Origin: an uncultured Cloacibacillus sp.
GTDB taxonomy: Bacteria > Synergistota > Synergistia > Synergistales > Synergistaceae
Assembly: GCA_900544635.1 (NCBI GenBank)
Contig: UQVV01000014.1
Span: 1-16,324 of the forward strand
DNA length: 16,324 bases
Reading direction: 5' to 3'
A program made the translations under genes and the position numbers. The notes beneath the pieces are model-generated. The model made no database searches. It was given only the letters and a program-made list of their open reading frames with translations, and was not told the DNA's origin. Shown piece after piece: positions 7,333 through 14,939 of the stretch (its first letter is position 1; each line of letters starts with the position of its first letter).

Positions 7333-8361
7333 TCAATAGGCGAACACAATATAGGCCATGCACAAAATTACGACGCCTATCAGATGGATTATCCAGAAGC
7401 GCGTAACTATCTGCGTCTCCTTCCAGCCCGACATTTCGAAATGATGGTGAATCGGGCTCATCTTGAAGACCTTTCTGTGGAATTTACGTATCGCGACGAT
7501 CTGTATAGCGACGGAGCAAATTTCCACGCCGAAAAAGAAGCAGACGGGAATGATATAAAAGACCGCGCCGGAGCAGATGCAGAGAGAGAGCATAAGCCCG
7601 GCGAGGAAGTGCGCGCCTACGTCGCCCATGAAGACGGAGGCGGGGTTGCAGTTGTGCCAGAGGAAGCCGAGGCAGAGCGCTATCGCCATAAGGTTGTACA
7701 GCACCGCCGACGTGCTCATACCGGCGACGAAAGCCGTCAGCGGCAGAAGCGCGACGAAGGTGATGAACGAGCAGCCCGCGGCGAGGCCGTCAAGGCCGTC
7801 TGTCACGTTGACGGCGTTCTGGAGGCCGACGCCTATGAAGGTCACGACCGCGACGAATACGACGAACGAGCGCAACACGCCTATATCGGCGTATCCTACA
7901 TAGAAGTACATCCACGCGGCCCACGGCAGCGTTACGAGTATCTGAAGCGCGAGCTTCTGCTTGCTCGTGAAGCCGTCGCTCGAGTGCCGCCGGTATTTCA
8001 GCCATTCGTCGGCGAAGCCGACCGCGCCCGCGAGAATCGGATATGAGAGTATCGCGGCGGAATTGCTCAGCGTCGCGCAGAATTTCCACCAGTCAAAAAT
8101 ACTGTCTTCCCTCAGAATGAATAAGAACGCGCCGCTTTGCCACATCCACAGCATAATCACGGGCACGCAGAGCAGCGCGACTGCGGCGAAGACGACGCCG
8201 CCCATCGTCGGCGTGCCGAGCTTCGTCTTCTCGTGCCACGCGGGGCCGTAGAGCTTCGTCACCTGCTCTATCTTCTCCTTGTGCATCACCTTTATCCACC
8301 AGTTCTGGAGGAATATCTCGGCGAAAAAGACGAAGAACAGAAAAAATATGACGAAAAGCAT
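7333..8361 (-). CDS. mraY: Phospho-N-acetylmuramoyl-pentapeptide-transferase MraY
   Basis: Integral membrane enzyme that moves phospho-MurNAc-pentapeptide from UDP to undecaprenyl phosphate, giving lipid I. It has 342 residues and about ten membrane segments. Conserved motifs in order are KLGTPTMGG (47-55), GFADEWLKYRR (115-125), NAVNVTDGLDGLAAG (182-196), NPASVFMGDVGA (239-250) and the HHH motif in MSPIHHHFEMSGW (301-313). Two family-defining spots are altered. The usual DD pair is D118-E119 here (codons GAC GAA), and the usual MGDTGS reads MGDVGA. The key Asp247 and His305-307 are kept, so I expect an active enzyme. The ATG at 8361 is 3 nt after the murF stop and is preceded by GGAGG with an 8-nt spacer inside murF, a strong site for an operon-internal gene. 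Confidence 0.95.
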   Translation of the reverse strand: MLFVIFFLFFVFFAEIFLQNWWIKVMHKEKIEQVTKLYGPAWHEKTKLGTPTMGGVVFAAVALLCVPVIMLWMWQSGAFLFILREDSIFDWWKFCATLSNSAAILSYPILAGAVGFADEWLKYRRHSSDGFTSKQKLALQILVTLPWAAWMYFYVGYADIGVLRSFVVFVAVVTFIGVGLQNAVNVTDGLDGLAAGCSFITFVALLPLTAFVAGMSTSAVLYNLMAIALCLGFLWHNCNPASVFMGDVGAHFLAGLMLSLCICSGAVFYIIPVCFFFGVEICSVAIQIVAIRKFHRKVFKMSPIHHHFEMSGWKETQIVTRFWIIHLIGVVILCMAYIVFAY

Positions 8362-8364
8362 TTT

Positions 8365-9759
8365 TTATTCCTCCGTCAGAGCCGCGACGGCTTTCTTCAA
8401 GCCGTAGGAGTTCGAGCCTTTGACGAGGATGAGGCCGCCCTTCGCGCTTTCTTCCAGCGTGCGCGCAACAAGCTCGTCGAGCGAAGAGCAGAGCGTAAAG
8501 TTGTCCGCGAGCGGCGCTCCGCATTCCTTCCACTCGTCTCCGAGCAGCAGGACGGAGTCAAAACAGGCGGCGGCCTCGAGAATTTCGCGGTGCCACTCGG
8601 GCGCGCTCTCGCCGAGCTCGCGCATTCCGCCGAGCGCGGCGCATTTGCGCAGGCCGAGGCTCTCCGCCGCAGCGCGCGCGTTGCGTATCGCGGCGCGCAT
8701 CGATGCGGGGTTCGCGTTGTAGGCCTCGTCGATAACCCAGACGCCGCGCGCCGTGCGGCGGCAGAGGCCGCGCCCGCCGAGCTGCGCCATAGAGGCGAAG
8801 CCGCGCGCCGTCTCCTGCGCGCTCACGCCGCAGCTCTCCGCCGCGGCGAGGGCGAAGCACATATTATATGCGTGCTGCTCGCCGAAGAGCGGCGCGGAAA
8901 GCGTAATTTCCCGTCCCGCCTCGCGGCAGCGCACGGAGGTCGAAGGGCCGCCGCCGCTCAAGGTCACGCGGCATTCTTCAATCAAAATCCCAGCGCCCGC
9001 TTTGCGCCCGACGCCGATTTTTATAACGTTATCGTAATTATGGGACATTGCCTCGCGCAGCAGCGCGTTGTCGCAGTTGAAGATGATTTTCTTAAGCTTA
9101 GCGCTTCCGCATATTTCGAGCTTCGCACGCAGAACGCCCTCAACGCTGCCAAAGCCCTCGAGATGCGCGGGCGCTACCTCGGTTATTATCACGGTCTCCG
9201 GCGGGAAATATTTCACCATCTCGGCGATTTCGCCGAAGTGGTTCGTGCCGAGTTCGAGGACGAGCGCCTCCGTCTCCTCCGCCATCGAGAGCACGGTCAG
9301 CGCGCAGCCGATGATTGTGTTGAAGCTGCGCACGGCGCTGTGAACCTTGTACCGTTGGGCCAACGCCGCGGCGGTCAGCTCGCGCGTAGTCGTTTTACCG
9401 ACGCTGCCGGTTATCGCAATAGTCTTCGGCGCAACGCGGCGCAGATATTCCGAGGCGGCGAGAGCCAGCGCCTCCTCCGTGCGGCGCTCCGTCACGATGA
9501 ACGAGACGCCGGGGAAATCCTCTGGGCGGATTCCCGCGCCTTCAAGCCCTTCGCGCTCCGCGAGGACGACGCGCGCGCCCTGCTCCGCCGCCTGCTTTAT
9601 GTAGAGATGTCCGTCGGTCTTCGCCCCGCGTATGGCGGCGAAGCCGTCGCCCTCGCGCACCTCGCGGCTGTCGCATCTCCACGCGCGCGCGGCTTCCGCC
9701 TCTGGGCCGTATGATATTCCGCCGCAGGCCGCCGCGGCGTCGGAGACCGTGAAAGCCAT
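8365..9759 (-). CDS. murF: UDP-MurNAc-tripeptide--D-Ala-D-Ala ligase MurF
   Basis: Cytoplasmic Mur ligase that adds the D-Ala-D-Ala dipeptide and completes UDP-MurNAc-pentapeptide. It has 464 residues. The N-terminal domain has CDSREVREGDGFAAIRG (about 29-45). The ATP loop is ITGSVGKTTTREL (116-128, Lys122), and the GSVGKTTT form is typical of MurF. LELGTNHFGEI, APAHLEGFG and the MurF-specific DEAYNANPASM follow. The C-terminus has VKGSNSYGLKKAV where most MurF proteins have KGSRS. Start: the ATG at 9759-9757 overlaps the murE stop as TAATG, with AAGGA about 10 nt upstream, so translational coupling is likely. An upstream in-frame GTG at 9789 would add 10 residues (MRAARKEDTV) and has no advantage. 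Very Ala/Arg-rich, with GC-rich codons. Confidence 0.95.
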   Translation of the reverse strand: MAFTVSDAAAACGGISYGPEAEAARAWRCDSREVREGDGFAAIRGAKTDGHLYIKQAAEQGARVVLAEREGLEGAGIRPEDFPGVSFIVTERRTEEALALAASEYLRRVAPKTIAITGSVGKTTTRELTAAALAQRYKVHSAVRSFNTIIGCALTVLSMAEETEALVLELGTNHFGEIAEMVKYFPPETVIITEVAPAHLEGFGSVEGVLRAKLEICGSAKLKKIIFNCDNALLREAMSHNYDNVIKIGVGRKAGAGILIEECRVTLSGGGPSTSVRCREAGREITLSAPLFGEQHAYNMCFALAAAESCGVSAQETARGFASMAQLGGRGLCRRTARGVWVIDEAYNANPASMRAAIRNARAAAESLGLRKCAALGGMRELGESAPEWHREILEAAACFDSVLLLGDEWKECGAPLADNFTLCSSLDELVARTLEESAKGGLILVKGSNSYGLKKAVAALTEE

Positions 9760-11261
9760 TACAGTATCTTCCTTCCGCGCAGCGCGCACCAGTCGCCGAC
9801 GACTTCCTTATCGACGAGATGAATCGGCCCGTCCTTCAAAATCTGCTTCGTTTCAGGGCCGCGCCCCGCGATTACGACGACGTCGTCCTCGCCGGCCATG
9901 TCCAGTCCTTCGTAGATCGCCTCGCGGCGGTCCGGCGTGACGCTGTAGGGCGTGTCGTGCTTCTGCACGCCGGGCAGTATTTCGGAGATTATCGCCATCG
10001 GCTCTTCCGTGCGCGGGTTGTCCGACGTTACGATTACGTTGTCGGCGAGGCGAGAGGCTATCTCGCCCATGATGGGGCGCTTCGTCCTGTCGCGGTCTCC
10101 GCCCGCGCCGAAGACGGCGATAAGCCTGCCCTTGCATATCGGCCTCACTGCTGTCAGCACCTTTTCCAGCCCGTCCGAGGTGTGGGCGAAGTCTATGACG
10201 CAGGTGCCGCCGCCCTCGATTTTATAGCGCTCGAGACGCCCCGGGACCTGCGGCATATGCGCGAGCGCGTCGAGCGCGCAGTTCGCCGAGACGCCGACGG
10301 ACCAGGCGAGCGAAAGCGCCTGGAGCGCGTTCAGCACGTTGTAGCCGCCGAGCAGCGGCAGCTTCAGCGCCTTAACGCCGCCCGAGCCGGGCATCTTTAT
10401 CTCGATGTCTAGGCCGTCGAGCGAGAAATTTTTTATCGATGCGAAGAAGTCCGCGCTCTCGTCGAGCATCGCGTATGTTATCGCGCGCTTGCCGAGGAAG
10501 TCGCGCAGCCTGCGCCCGTATTCGTCGTCGATGTTCACGGAGCCCTGCCAGTTGTTTCTCATATATTTTTCGAAAAGTATTTTTTTCGCGTTGAAGTAAT
10601 TTTCCATAGTTTTATGGAAGTCGAGGTGGTCTATCGTGAGGTTCGTGAAGCCGGCCCTGTCGTAGGCCGTTCCGCTGACGCGTCCCTGCACAAGCGAATG
10701 CGACGAAACTTCCATGACGCAGGCCTTGCAGCCGTTTTTCACCATGCGCGCGAAAAGGTTCTGAAGGTCCGCGCCCTCGGGCGTCGTGTGCTCAGCCTCC
10801 TCTATCACCGCGCCGTCGTCGTATATGACAGTACCCGCGAGCCCCGTCTTTATTCCGCAGTGGTTCAGTATCGCCTGCGTCATGAAGGCCGAGGTCGTCT
10901 TCCCGTTCGTTCCGGTCACCGCTATCATCGTCATCTTGCGCGAAGGCTCGTCGTGTATCATCGAGCAGACGTACCCCATCGCGGAGCGCACGTCTGGCGT
11001 TATAATCTGCGGGACAGGCGCGGCGCTCTCGCGCTCGCATAGCACCGCGGGCGCGCCCTTCGCGACGGCCTGCTCTATGAAATTGTAGCCGTCGGCGTGG
11101 TCTCCCTTCGCAGCCGCGAACATAAGCCCCGGCGCGGCCTTGCGGCTGTCGCAGACCATTCCTTCAAGCTCCACGGAATCTATGTCGCAGCCCTCGGGGA
11201 TATGGATGTGTTTGTCGAGCGGGCTTTTATCCAGAATATGAACGAGTTTCCTGAAATTCAT
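9759..11261 (-). CDS. murE: UDP-MurNAc-L-Ala-D-Glu--meso-DAP ligase MurE
   Basis: Cytoplasmic Mur ligase that adds the third stem-peptide residue. It has 500 residues. The UDP domain holds LEGMVCDSRKAAPGLMFAA (32-50). The ATP loop is VTGTNGKTTSAFM (115-127), followed by EHTTPEGADLQ (158-168), MEVSSHSL (183-190), NLTIDHLDFHKTMENYFNAK with the carbamylated-lysine position Lys226, and AVFGAGGDRDRTKRPIMGEIA (382-402). DNPRTEEP at 414-421 is the DNPR motif that selects meso-diaminopimelate, so a DAP-type wall is inferred. Start choice: AAAGGAG abuts an ATG at 11270, and the in-frame ATG at 11261 is 9 nt from it, so 11261 is preferred. The 11270 ATG adds MPL, and a TTG at 11294 adds 11 residues without a visible ribosome site. 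The 3' stop overlaps the murF ATG. Confidence 0.95.
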   Translation of the reverse strand: MNFRKLVHILDKSPLDKHIHIPEGCDIDSVELEGMVCDSRKAAPGLMFAAAKGDHADGYNFIEQAVAKGAPAVLCERESAAPVPQIITPDVRSAMGYVCSMIHDEPSRKMTMIAVTGTNGKTTSAFMTQAILNHCGIKTGLAGTVIYDDGAVIEEAEHTTPEGADLQNLFARMVKNGCKACVMEVSSHSLVQGRVSGTAYDRAGFTNLTIDHLDFHKTMENYFNAKKILFEKYMRNNWQGSVNIDDEYGRRLRDFLGKRAITYAMLDESADFFASIKNFSLDGLDIEIKMPGSGGVKALKLPLLGGYNVLNALQALSLAWSVGVSANCALDALAHMPQVPGRLERYKIEGGGTCVIDFAHTSDGLEKVLTAVRPICKGRLIAVFGAGGDRDRTKRPIMGEIASRLADNVIVTSDNPRTEEPMAIISEILPGVQKHDTPYSVTPDRREAIYEGLDMAGEDDVVVIAGRGPETKQILKDGPIHLVDKEVVGDWCALRGRKIL

Positions 11262-11302
11262 CAACGGCATCTCCTTTTTGCGTTTTATGCTCAAACCGCA
11301 GC

Positions 11303-12985
11303 TCAGTCTGAGAGCTGCACGACGTCTTCCACTATATTCTTAAATACCGGAGCGGCTATCTGCCCTCCGTAATATTGCTTGCCTTTCGGCTCGCCTATGC
11401 TTATCAGCATAACATAACGCGGCTTCTCCGCGGGCCAGAATCCGACGAACGAGGCGACGTACTGCCCCTTCGTGTACTTTCCGGACTGCGCTATCTGCGC
11501 CGTTCCCGTTTTGCCCGCTATCTCCGTCCTGTCGCTGTTTGCGAGGCGTCCGCCGCCCTCGGCGACGACGCGGCGCATCGCGCCTCTCACGAAGTCGGCG
11601 GTCTCCTTTGAGATAACCTGATAGCGCACGCGGCGCTCGCCCTTATGTATCAGCTTGCCGGTGCTGTCGCGCACCTCGGCGACGACGTAGGGCTTCAGCA
11701 GCTTGCCGCCGTTCGCGATGCTCGCGATCGCCATAACCTGCTGTATCGGCGTCACCGCTATCCCCTGACCGATGAATATGTTCGCGGGCACCGTGCCGAG
11801 CCATTCCTCCGGCTCTTTTATGAGGCCGGCCTCCTCGCCCGCCATCTCGACCTCGCTTTTCTCGCCGAAGCCGAACTGCCGCAGCATTCCGTAGGCCTGG
11901 TACTTCGGCACGTTCATCGACATCAGCGACATGCCGATATTGCACGAGTTCATCAGCACCTGTTCGAGGTTCTGCACGCCGTGCGCGCGCTTGTTGACGT
12001 CGCTCATGGTTTTGTCGAAGAGCTTCATCGTACCCTTGCATTTATAGGTCGTCGAACGCGACGTCGCGCCAGTTTCGAGCGCTATCGACATGGTGATCGG
12101 CTTGAATATTGAGCCGGGCTCGAATACGCGGCCGAGCGCGTTGTTGCGCACCGCGTCCGTGTTGGAGAGATTTTTTCTGTCGTTGGGGTTGAGCGTCGGA
12201 TAGCTTGCGAGCGCGACTATCTCGCCGCTGTACGGGTCCACGCAGACGCCCGCCGCCCATCCCGCGTTCACGGCCTTCGCGCCGTCGCTGAGACGCCATT
12301 CGAGTATCTGCTGGATTCTTGAATCTATCGTGAGCTTTATCGAGCCGGCCGTGTCCTTGACTATGCCGGACTTGCCGCCCATTATGTCCATAGTCTTGCC
12401 CTTCGAGTCGCGCGTAAGGAAGCGCGTGCGCGGCGGAGAATAGAGTATGTGGTTCCAGGCCAGCTCGACGCCGGCCTGTCCGTATTCGTCTATGTCGCAG
12501 AAGCCGAGCACGTGGAAGGCGAGCGACTCGTGCGGGTATATTCGCTGTTTTTCGGAAAGCGTGTAAAGTCCCGGAATTTTCTTAGCTTCGAGCGGGTCGG
12601 CCTTCTCTTTGGGAAGGTTGCGTCCCACCCAGTGGAAGCGCCCGGGGAGCTGGCGCGAGAATTTTTTTACCGTCTCTTTGCCGAAGGTCGGCGCGAGCTT
12701 GTCCGCGCTCGCGGGGTCCCAGTATTTCGGGTCGATGAAGAAGCTCGTCGTCGGCACGGAAATCGCGAGCGAGATGCCGTTTCTGTCCTCGATGCGCCCG
12801 CGCGAGGCGCTGACCGCGACGTTGGCCCAGTACTGCTTCTGCGACTGCTGGACTATGCGGCGGTCGGGCCAGAGCTGGACCTTCGCCGTCCCCGCGGCGA
12901 GCACGCACAGCACCGCGACGACGGCGAACCATATAGAATGTGAACGTCTCGGCCCGTCATCCTGCGGACGCTTAATCCTTGGCAT
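11303..12985 (-). CDS. ftsI: Septal transpeptidase FtsI (class B penicillin-binding protein)
   Basis: Bitopic class B PBP that cross-links septal peptidoglycan together with FtsW. It has 560 residues. A short basic cytoplasmic tail is followed by one membrane segment (about 17-36, SIWFAVVAVLCVLAAG). The pedestal domain contains SASRGRIEDRNGISLA (59-74). The transpeptidase domain has the acylated-serine motif SIFK (292-295) within FEPGSIFKPITMS, SCN (347-349) and KTGTAQ (492-497). There is no PASTA domain, so it is the plain FtsI type and not the SpoVD or PBP2X type. The start overlaps ftsL by 14 nt, with a modest AGGG 3 nt before the ATG. The N-terminal Met-Pro-Arg-Ile-Lys-Arg is a usual positive-inside anchor. 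A 41-nt gap separates it from murE and holds only the murE ribosome site. Confidence 0.95.
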   Translation of the reverse strand: MPRIKRPQDDGPRRSHSIWFAVVAVLCVLAAGTAKVQLWPDRRIVQQSQKQYWANVAVSASRGRIEDRNGISLAISVPTTSFFIDPKYWDPASADKLAPTFGKETVKKFSRQLPGRFHWVGRNLPKEKADPLEAKKIPGLYTLSEKQRIYPHESLAFHVLGFCDIDEYGQAGVELAWNHILYSPPRTRFLTRDSKGKTMDIMGGKSGIVKDTAGSIKLTIDSRIQQILEWRLSDGAKAVNAGWAAGVCVDPYSGEIVALASYPTLNPNDRKNLSNTDAVRNNALGRVFEPGSIFKPITMSIALETGATSRSTTYKCKGTMKLFDKTMSDVNKRAHGVQNLEQVLMNSCNIGMSLMSMNVPKYQAYGMLRQFGFGEKSEVEMAGEEAGLIKEPEEWLGTVPANIFIGQGIAVTPIQQVMAIASIANGGKLLKPYVVAEVRDSTGKLIHKGERRVRYQVISKETADFVRGAMRRVVAEGGGRLANSDRTEIAGKTGTAQIAQSGKYTKGQYVASFVGFWPAEKPRYVMLISIGEPKGKQYYGGQIAAPVFKNIVEDVVQLSD

Positions 12986-13379
12986 GCGCCCTGTTCACGA
13001 ACGGATTCAGGTTGTCGATGAAGCCGCCCTTCGCCTCCGCCGCCGGGACAAGCCCCGCGTTGGCCATCATGACGGCCCTGCTTTCTATTTTTACGACCTT
13101 GATGTTCTCGGCGTTGTTCATCCCGAGATTCGTGCGGGCGTAGCTGTATATCCTCGCGGGGGAAAGGAGCTGCGCGTAGCGGCGCGAAAGCGCGAGGTTT
13201 TCTTCCCGGCAGGCCTCGATGCGTCCCGAGGTCTCCGAAATGCGGTGCTCGAGATAAAGCCCGTAGAGGCGCAGCGTGCCGAGCGCCGCCGCGCATAAAA
13301 ACACGCATAGAAAGCTCAGTACGAACAGCGAAGAATGTCTGTTGCTCTCGCACTCGTGCTTATGCCCGTTCCGGCGCAT
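12972..13379 (-). CDS. ftsL: Cell division protein FtsL (septum initiator)
   Basis: Small bitopic divisome protein that pairs with FtsB/DivIC and FtsQ and activates FtsWI. It has 135 residues with the FtsL layout: a basic cytoplasmic tail (1-16), one membrane segment (17-39, SLFVLSFLCVFLCAAALG), then a helical, charged, coiled-coil-like stretch (about 40-74). LSPARIYSYARTNLGMNNAE (72-91) is the usual ending of the conserved part. A less conserved tail of about 40 residues follows. Sequence conservation in this family is weak; the call rests on topology, the LGM motif and its place between rsmH and ftsI. The ATG at 13379 overlaps the rsmH 3' end by 20 nt, and GAGGAGG about 8 nt upstream supports the start. 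Confidence 0.85.
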   Translation of the reverse strand: MRRNGHKHECESNRHSSLFVLSFLCVFLCAAALGTLRLYGLYLEHRISETSGRIEACREENLALSRRYAQLLSPARIYSYARTNLGMNNAENIKVVKIESRAVMMANAGLVPAAEAKGGFIDNLNPFVNRAHAKD

Positions 13380-14313
13380 CGTCCCGTCCCTCCTCTTCGT
13401 CAGTTTCTTCTTCGTATTTCTGGAATATCCGCATCTTCGCGCTCCGCGACTTGTGGTTCAGCTCCGTCTCTTCTTCCGTCGGAAGAAGCGGCTTTCGCGG
13501 ATTCGGCTCGCCCGCGCCGTCGTCCTTCCATTTTCGGAACCGGTGCTTCACCATCCTGTCCTCGAGCGAATGATACGAGATGACTATAATCTTCCCGCCC
13601 GGATTCAGTATCGAAAGAGCGCCGTCGAGCGCCTCGTCGAGCGCGCCCATCTCGTCGTTCACCGCTATCCGCAGCGCCTGGAAGACGCGCCGCGCGGGGT
13701 GTCCGCCCATCTTGCGCTGCACGGGCGCGGGAAGTATTTTTCTTATAAGCTCCACGAGCTCCGCCGTAGTCGTCAGCATTCCGCCGTGCTCGCGGTTGCG
13801 GACGATTCCCTTCGCTATCTGGAAAGCGTAGCGCTCCTCGCCGTAGTCTCTGAATATAGCCGTCAGCTCCGCGATGTCCGCTTCGGCGAGAATGTCCGCC
13901 GCCGTCCGCCCTTCGGCTCCGGCATCAGCGTTCATCCTCATGTCGAGCGGGCCGTCGTTCTGGAACGAAAATCCGCGCTCCGCCTCTGTGAGCTGCAAAT
14001 TGGAAACCCCGAGGTCGAAAAGCACGGCGTCCGCCCCCGCGAAATCCGGCTCGTCCGCAAGCTCCGCCATGCGGCGGAAGTTGTCGGCTACAATCGTCCA
14101 TCTTCCCGCGAACGGGGCGAGACGTTCTGCCGCTATCTCGCGCGCTTCGGCGTCCTGGTCGAAGCCGTAGAGCTTCGCGGACGGGAACGCTTCTAGTACG
14201 CGCGAGCTGTGGCCCGCGAGGCCGAGCGTCGCGTCGACGAATACGTCCAGCTTCTCAAGAGAAGCGGCCGCGGCGAGAACTTCGTCAAGCATTACGGAGG
14301 TGTGCTCCTTCAT
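13360..14313 (-). CDS. rsmH: 16S rRNA (cytosine-1402-N4)-methyltransferase RsmH (MraW)
   Basis: SAM-dependent methyltransferase that modifies C1402 of 16S rRNA in the decoding centre; it is the usual second gene of dcw clusters. It has 317 residues. Motifs are HTSVMLDEVL (4-13), DATLGLAGHSS (27-37, SAM binding), GFDQDAEA (50-57), FDLGVSNLQL (99-108), ERGFSFQNDGPLDMRMN (112-128), ARRVFQALRIAVNDE (207-221), SYHSLEDRMVKHRF (246-259) and SRSAKMRIF (289-297). The SAM motif reads GLAGHS where GxGGHS is usual, a conservative Gly-to-Ala change at residue 33. The C-terminal tail is strongly acidic. The start overlaps the mraZ stop as ATGA, indicating coupling; GGAGGAG lies upstream inside mraZ. Confidence 0.96.
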   Translation of the reverse strand: MKEHTSVMLDEVLAAAASLEKLDVFVDATLGLAGHSSRVLEAFPSAKLYGFDQDAEAREIAAERLAPFAGRWTIVADNFRRMAELADEPDFAGADAVLFDLGVSNLQLTEAERGFSFQNDGPLDMRMNADAGAEGRTAADILAEADIAELTAIFRDYGEERYAFQIAKGIVRNREHGGMLTTTAELVELIRKILPAPVQRKMGGHPARRVFQALRIAVNDEMGALDEALDGALSILNPGGKIIVISYHSLEDRMVKHRFRKWKDDGAGEPNPRKPLLPTEEETELNHKSRSAKMRIFQKYEEETDEEEGRDDAPERA

Positions 14314-14735
14314 ATCTCTTCAAGCTCCTCCGCCATGTCGCTGAAATCTGCGAGAACTTCCGCGCGGTGCTCTTCCCATTTCGCCGTGTCCCAAATTTCA
14401 AGATGGTCCTCGGCTCCGATGAGAGTGACCTCGACCTCGGCGCCCGCGTAGTCGCGCAGTATCTGCGGCACGAGGATGCGCCCGGCTCCGTCGATCTCCT
14501 GCTCGGTAGCCATCGAGAGGAGGACGCGGCGGAAGTCGCGGGCTTTTTTCTTGAACGAAGAGAGGTCTTTCAGCTTTTCGAGAAGCTCTTCCCAGCGCGG
14601 GACGGGATAAAGGGCGATACAGCGGTCTATTCCGATGGTGGCCACGACCGACGAGCCGAGTTCCCCGCGGAACTTGGCGGGCAGGACTGTTCTGCCCTTG
14701 CTGTCGATCTTGTGGTTGTAGCTTCCCACCAACAT
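14310..14735 (-). CDS. mraZ: Transcriptional regulator MraZ
   Basis: DNA-binding regulator of the dcw operon that forms a ring-shaped oligomer and usually binds its own promoter region. It has 141 residues with two AbrB/SpoVT-like half domains. The first has DSKGRTVLPAKFR (11-23) and the second has DGAGRILVPQILR (82-94); both carry the DxxGRxxxPxxxR signature. The ATG at 14735 is the only sensible start. The nearest purine-rich sequence is GGGGG about 8 nt upstream, inside the last GTGG box of the operator array, so the operator and the translation start region are physically merged. First gene of the unit. Family knowledge says MraZ represses dcw genes in E. coli and can activate them in mycoplasmas; which applies here cannot be told from the sequence. 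Confidence 0.97.
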   Translation of the reverse strand: MLVGSYNHKIDSKGRTVLPAKFRGELGSSVVATIGIDRCIALYPVPRWEELLEKLKDLSSFKKKARDFRRVLLSMATEQEIDGAGRILVPQILRDYAGAEVEVTLIGAEDHLEIWDTAKWEEHRAEVLADFSDMAEELEEI

Positions 14736-14740
14736 CTATA

Positions 14741-14780
14741 ATACCCCCACTTTATGCCACTTTATTCCACTACGCAACAC
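14741..14780 (-). promoter_or_regulatory. MraZ operator: four 10-bp direct repeats
   Basis: On the minus strand four 10-mers follow each other exactly in phase: GTGTTGCGTA (14771-14780), GTGGAATAAA (14761-14770), GTGGCATAAA (14751-14760) and GTGGGGGTAT (14741-14750). The first is degenerate and the other three share GTGG. Read another way, this is AAAGTGG-N3-AAAGTGG. Known MraZ sites are TGGG-type boxes repeated every 10 bp in E. coli and AAAGTG-type repeats in mycoplasmas, so period, motif and position just upstream of mraZ all fit autoregulation. The last box ends 5 nt before the mraZ ATG. Confidence 0.8.
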
Positions 14781-14841
14781 ATTAACCTCTAGCACGGCAA
14801 TCCGCAACGCTTTGAAATATAAAGCGGTAACCATAATTAAG

Positions 14842-14869
14842 ACTATAGACCTATTATTTTTGTAGTCAG
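14842..14869 (-). promoter_or_regulatory. Candidate sigma-70 type promoter of the dcw unit
   Basis: On the minus strand CTGACT (14864-14869, four of six matches to TTGACA) is followed after 16 nt by TATAGT (14842-14847, five of six matches to TATAAT). Transcription would begin near 14835, leaving a leader of about 100 nt that contains the MraZ boxes, as in E. coli. A closer alternative, TTGCGG with a TAATGT 17 nt further, is weaker. This is the best candidate by eye and has not been scored. Confidence 0.45.
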
Positions 14870-14923
14870 GATTTATTCAGTTACAGAGCGGATTTTTCGA
14901 GTTTTGGGATTTTATGATGCCTG

Positions 14924-14939
14924 TTTGTATGCATACAAA
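14924..14939. promoter_or_regulatory. Perfect 16-bp palindrome, possible regulator site
   Basis: TTTGTATGCATACAAA equals its own reverse complement. It lies about 55 bp upstream of the candidate -35 of the dcw promoter and downstream of the mscS terminator. Perfect palindromes of this kind (TTGTAT...ATACAA) suit a dimeric helix-turn-helix repressor or activator; GntR-type operators can look like this. No T-run follows on the minus strand, so it is not a terminator. The regulator is unknown. Confidence 0.35.

Noticed and set aside
8137..9714. Long open frame of 525 codons on the plus strand opposite murF and mraY
   Set aside because: It is antisense to two clearly conserved genes, very rich in Arg, Ala and His and without any domain pattern. 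Long antisense frames are expected with GC-rich codons.
9760..9789. Upstream GTG start for murF adding 10 residues
   Set aside because: The ATG at 9759 forms a TAATG junction with murE and has an AAGGA upstream; the extra residues resemble no MurF N-terminus.
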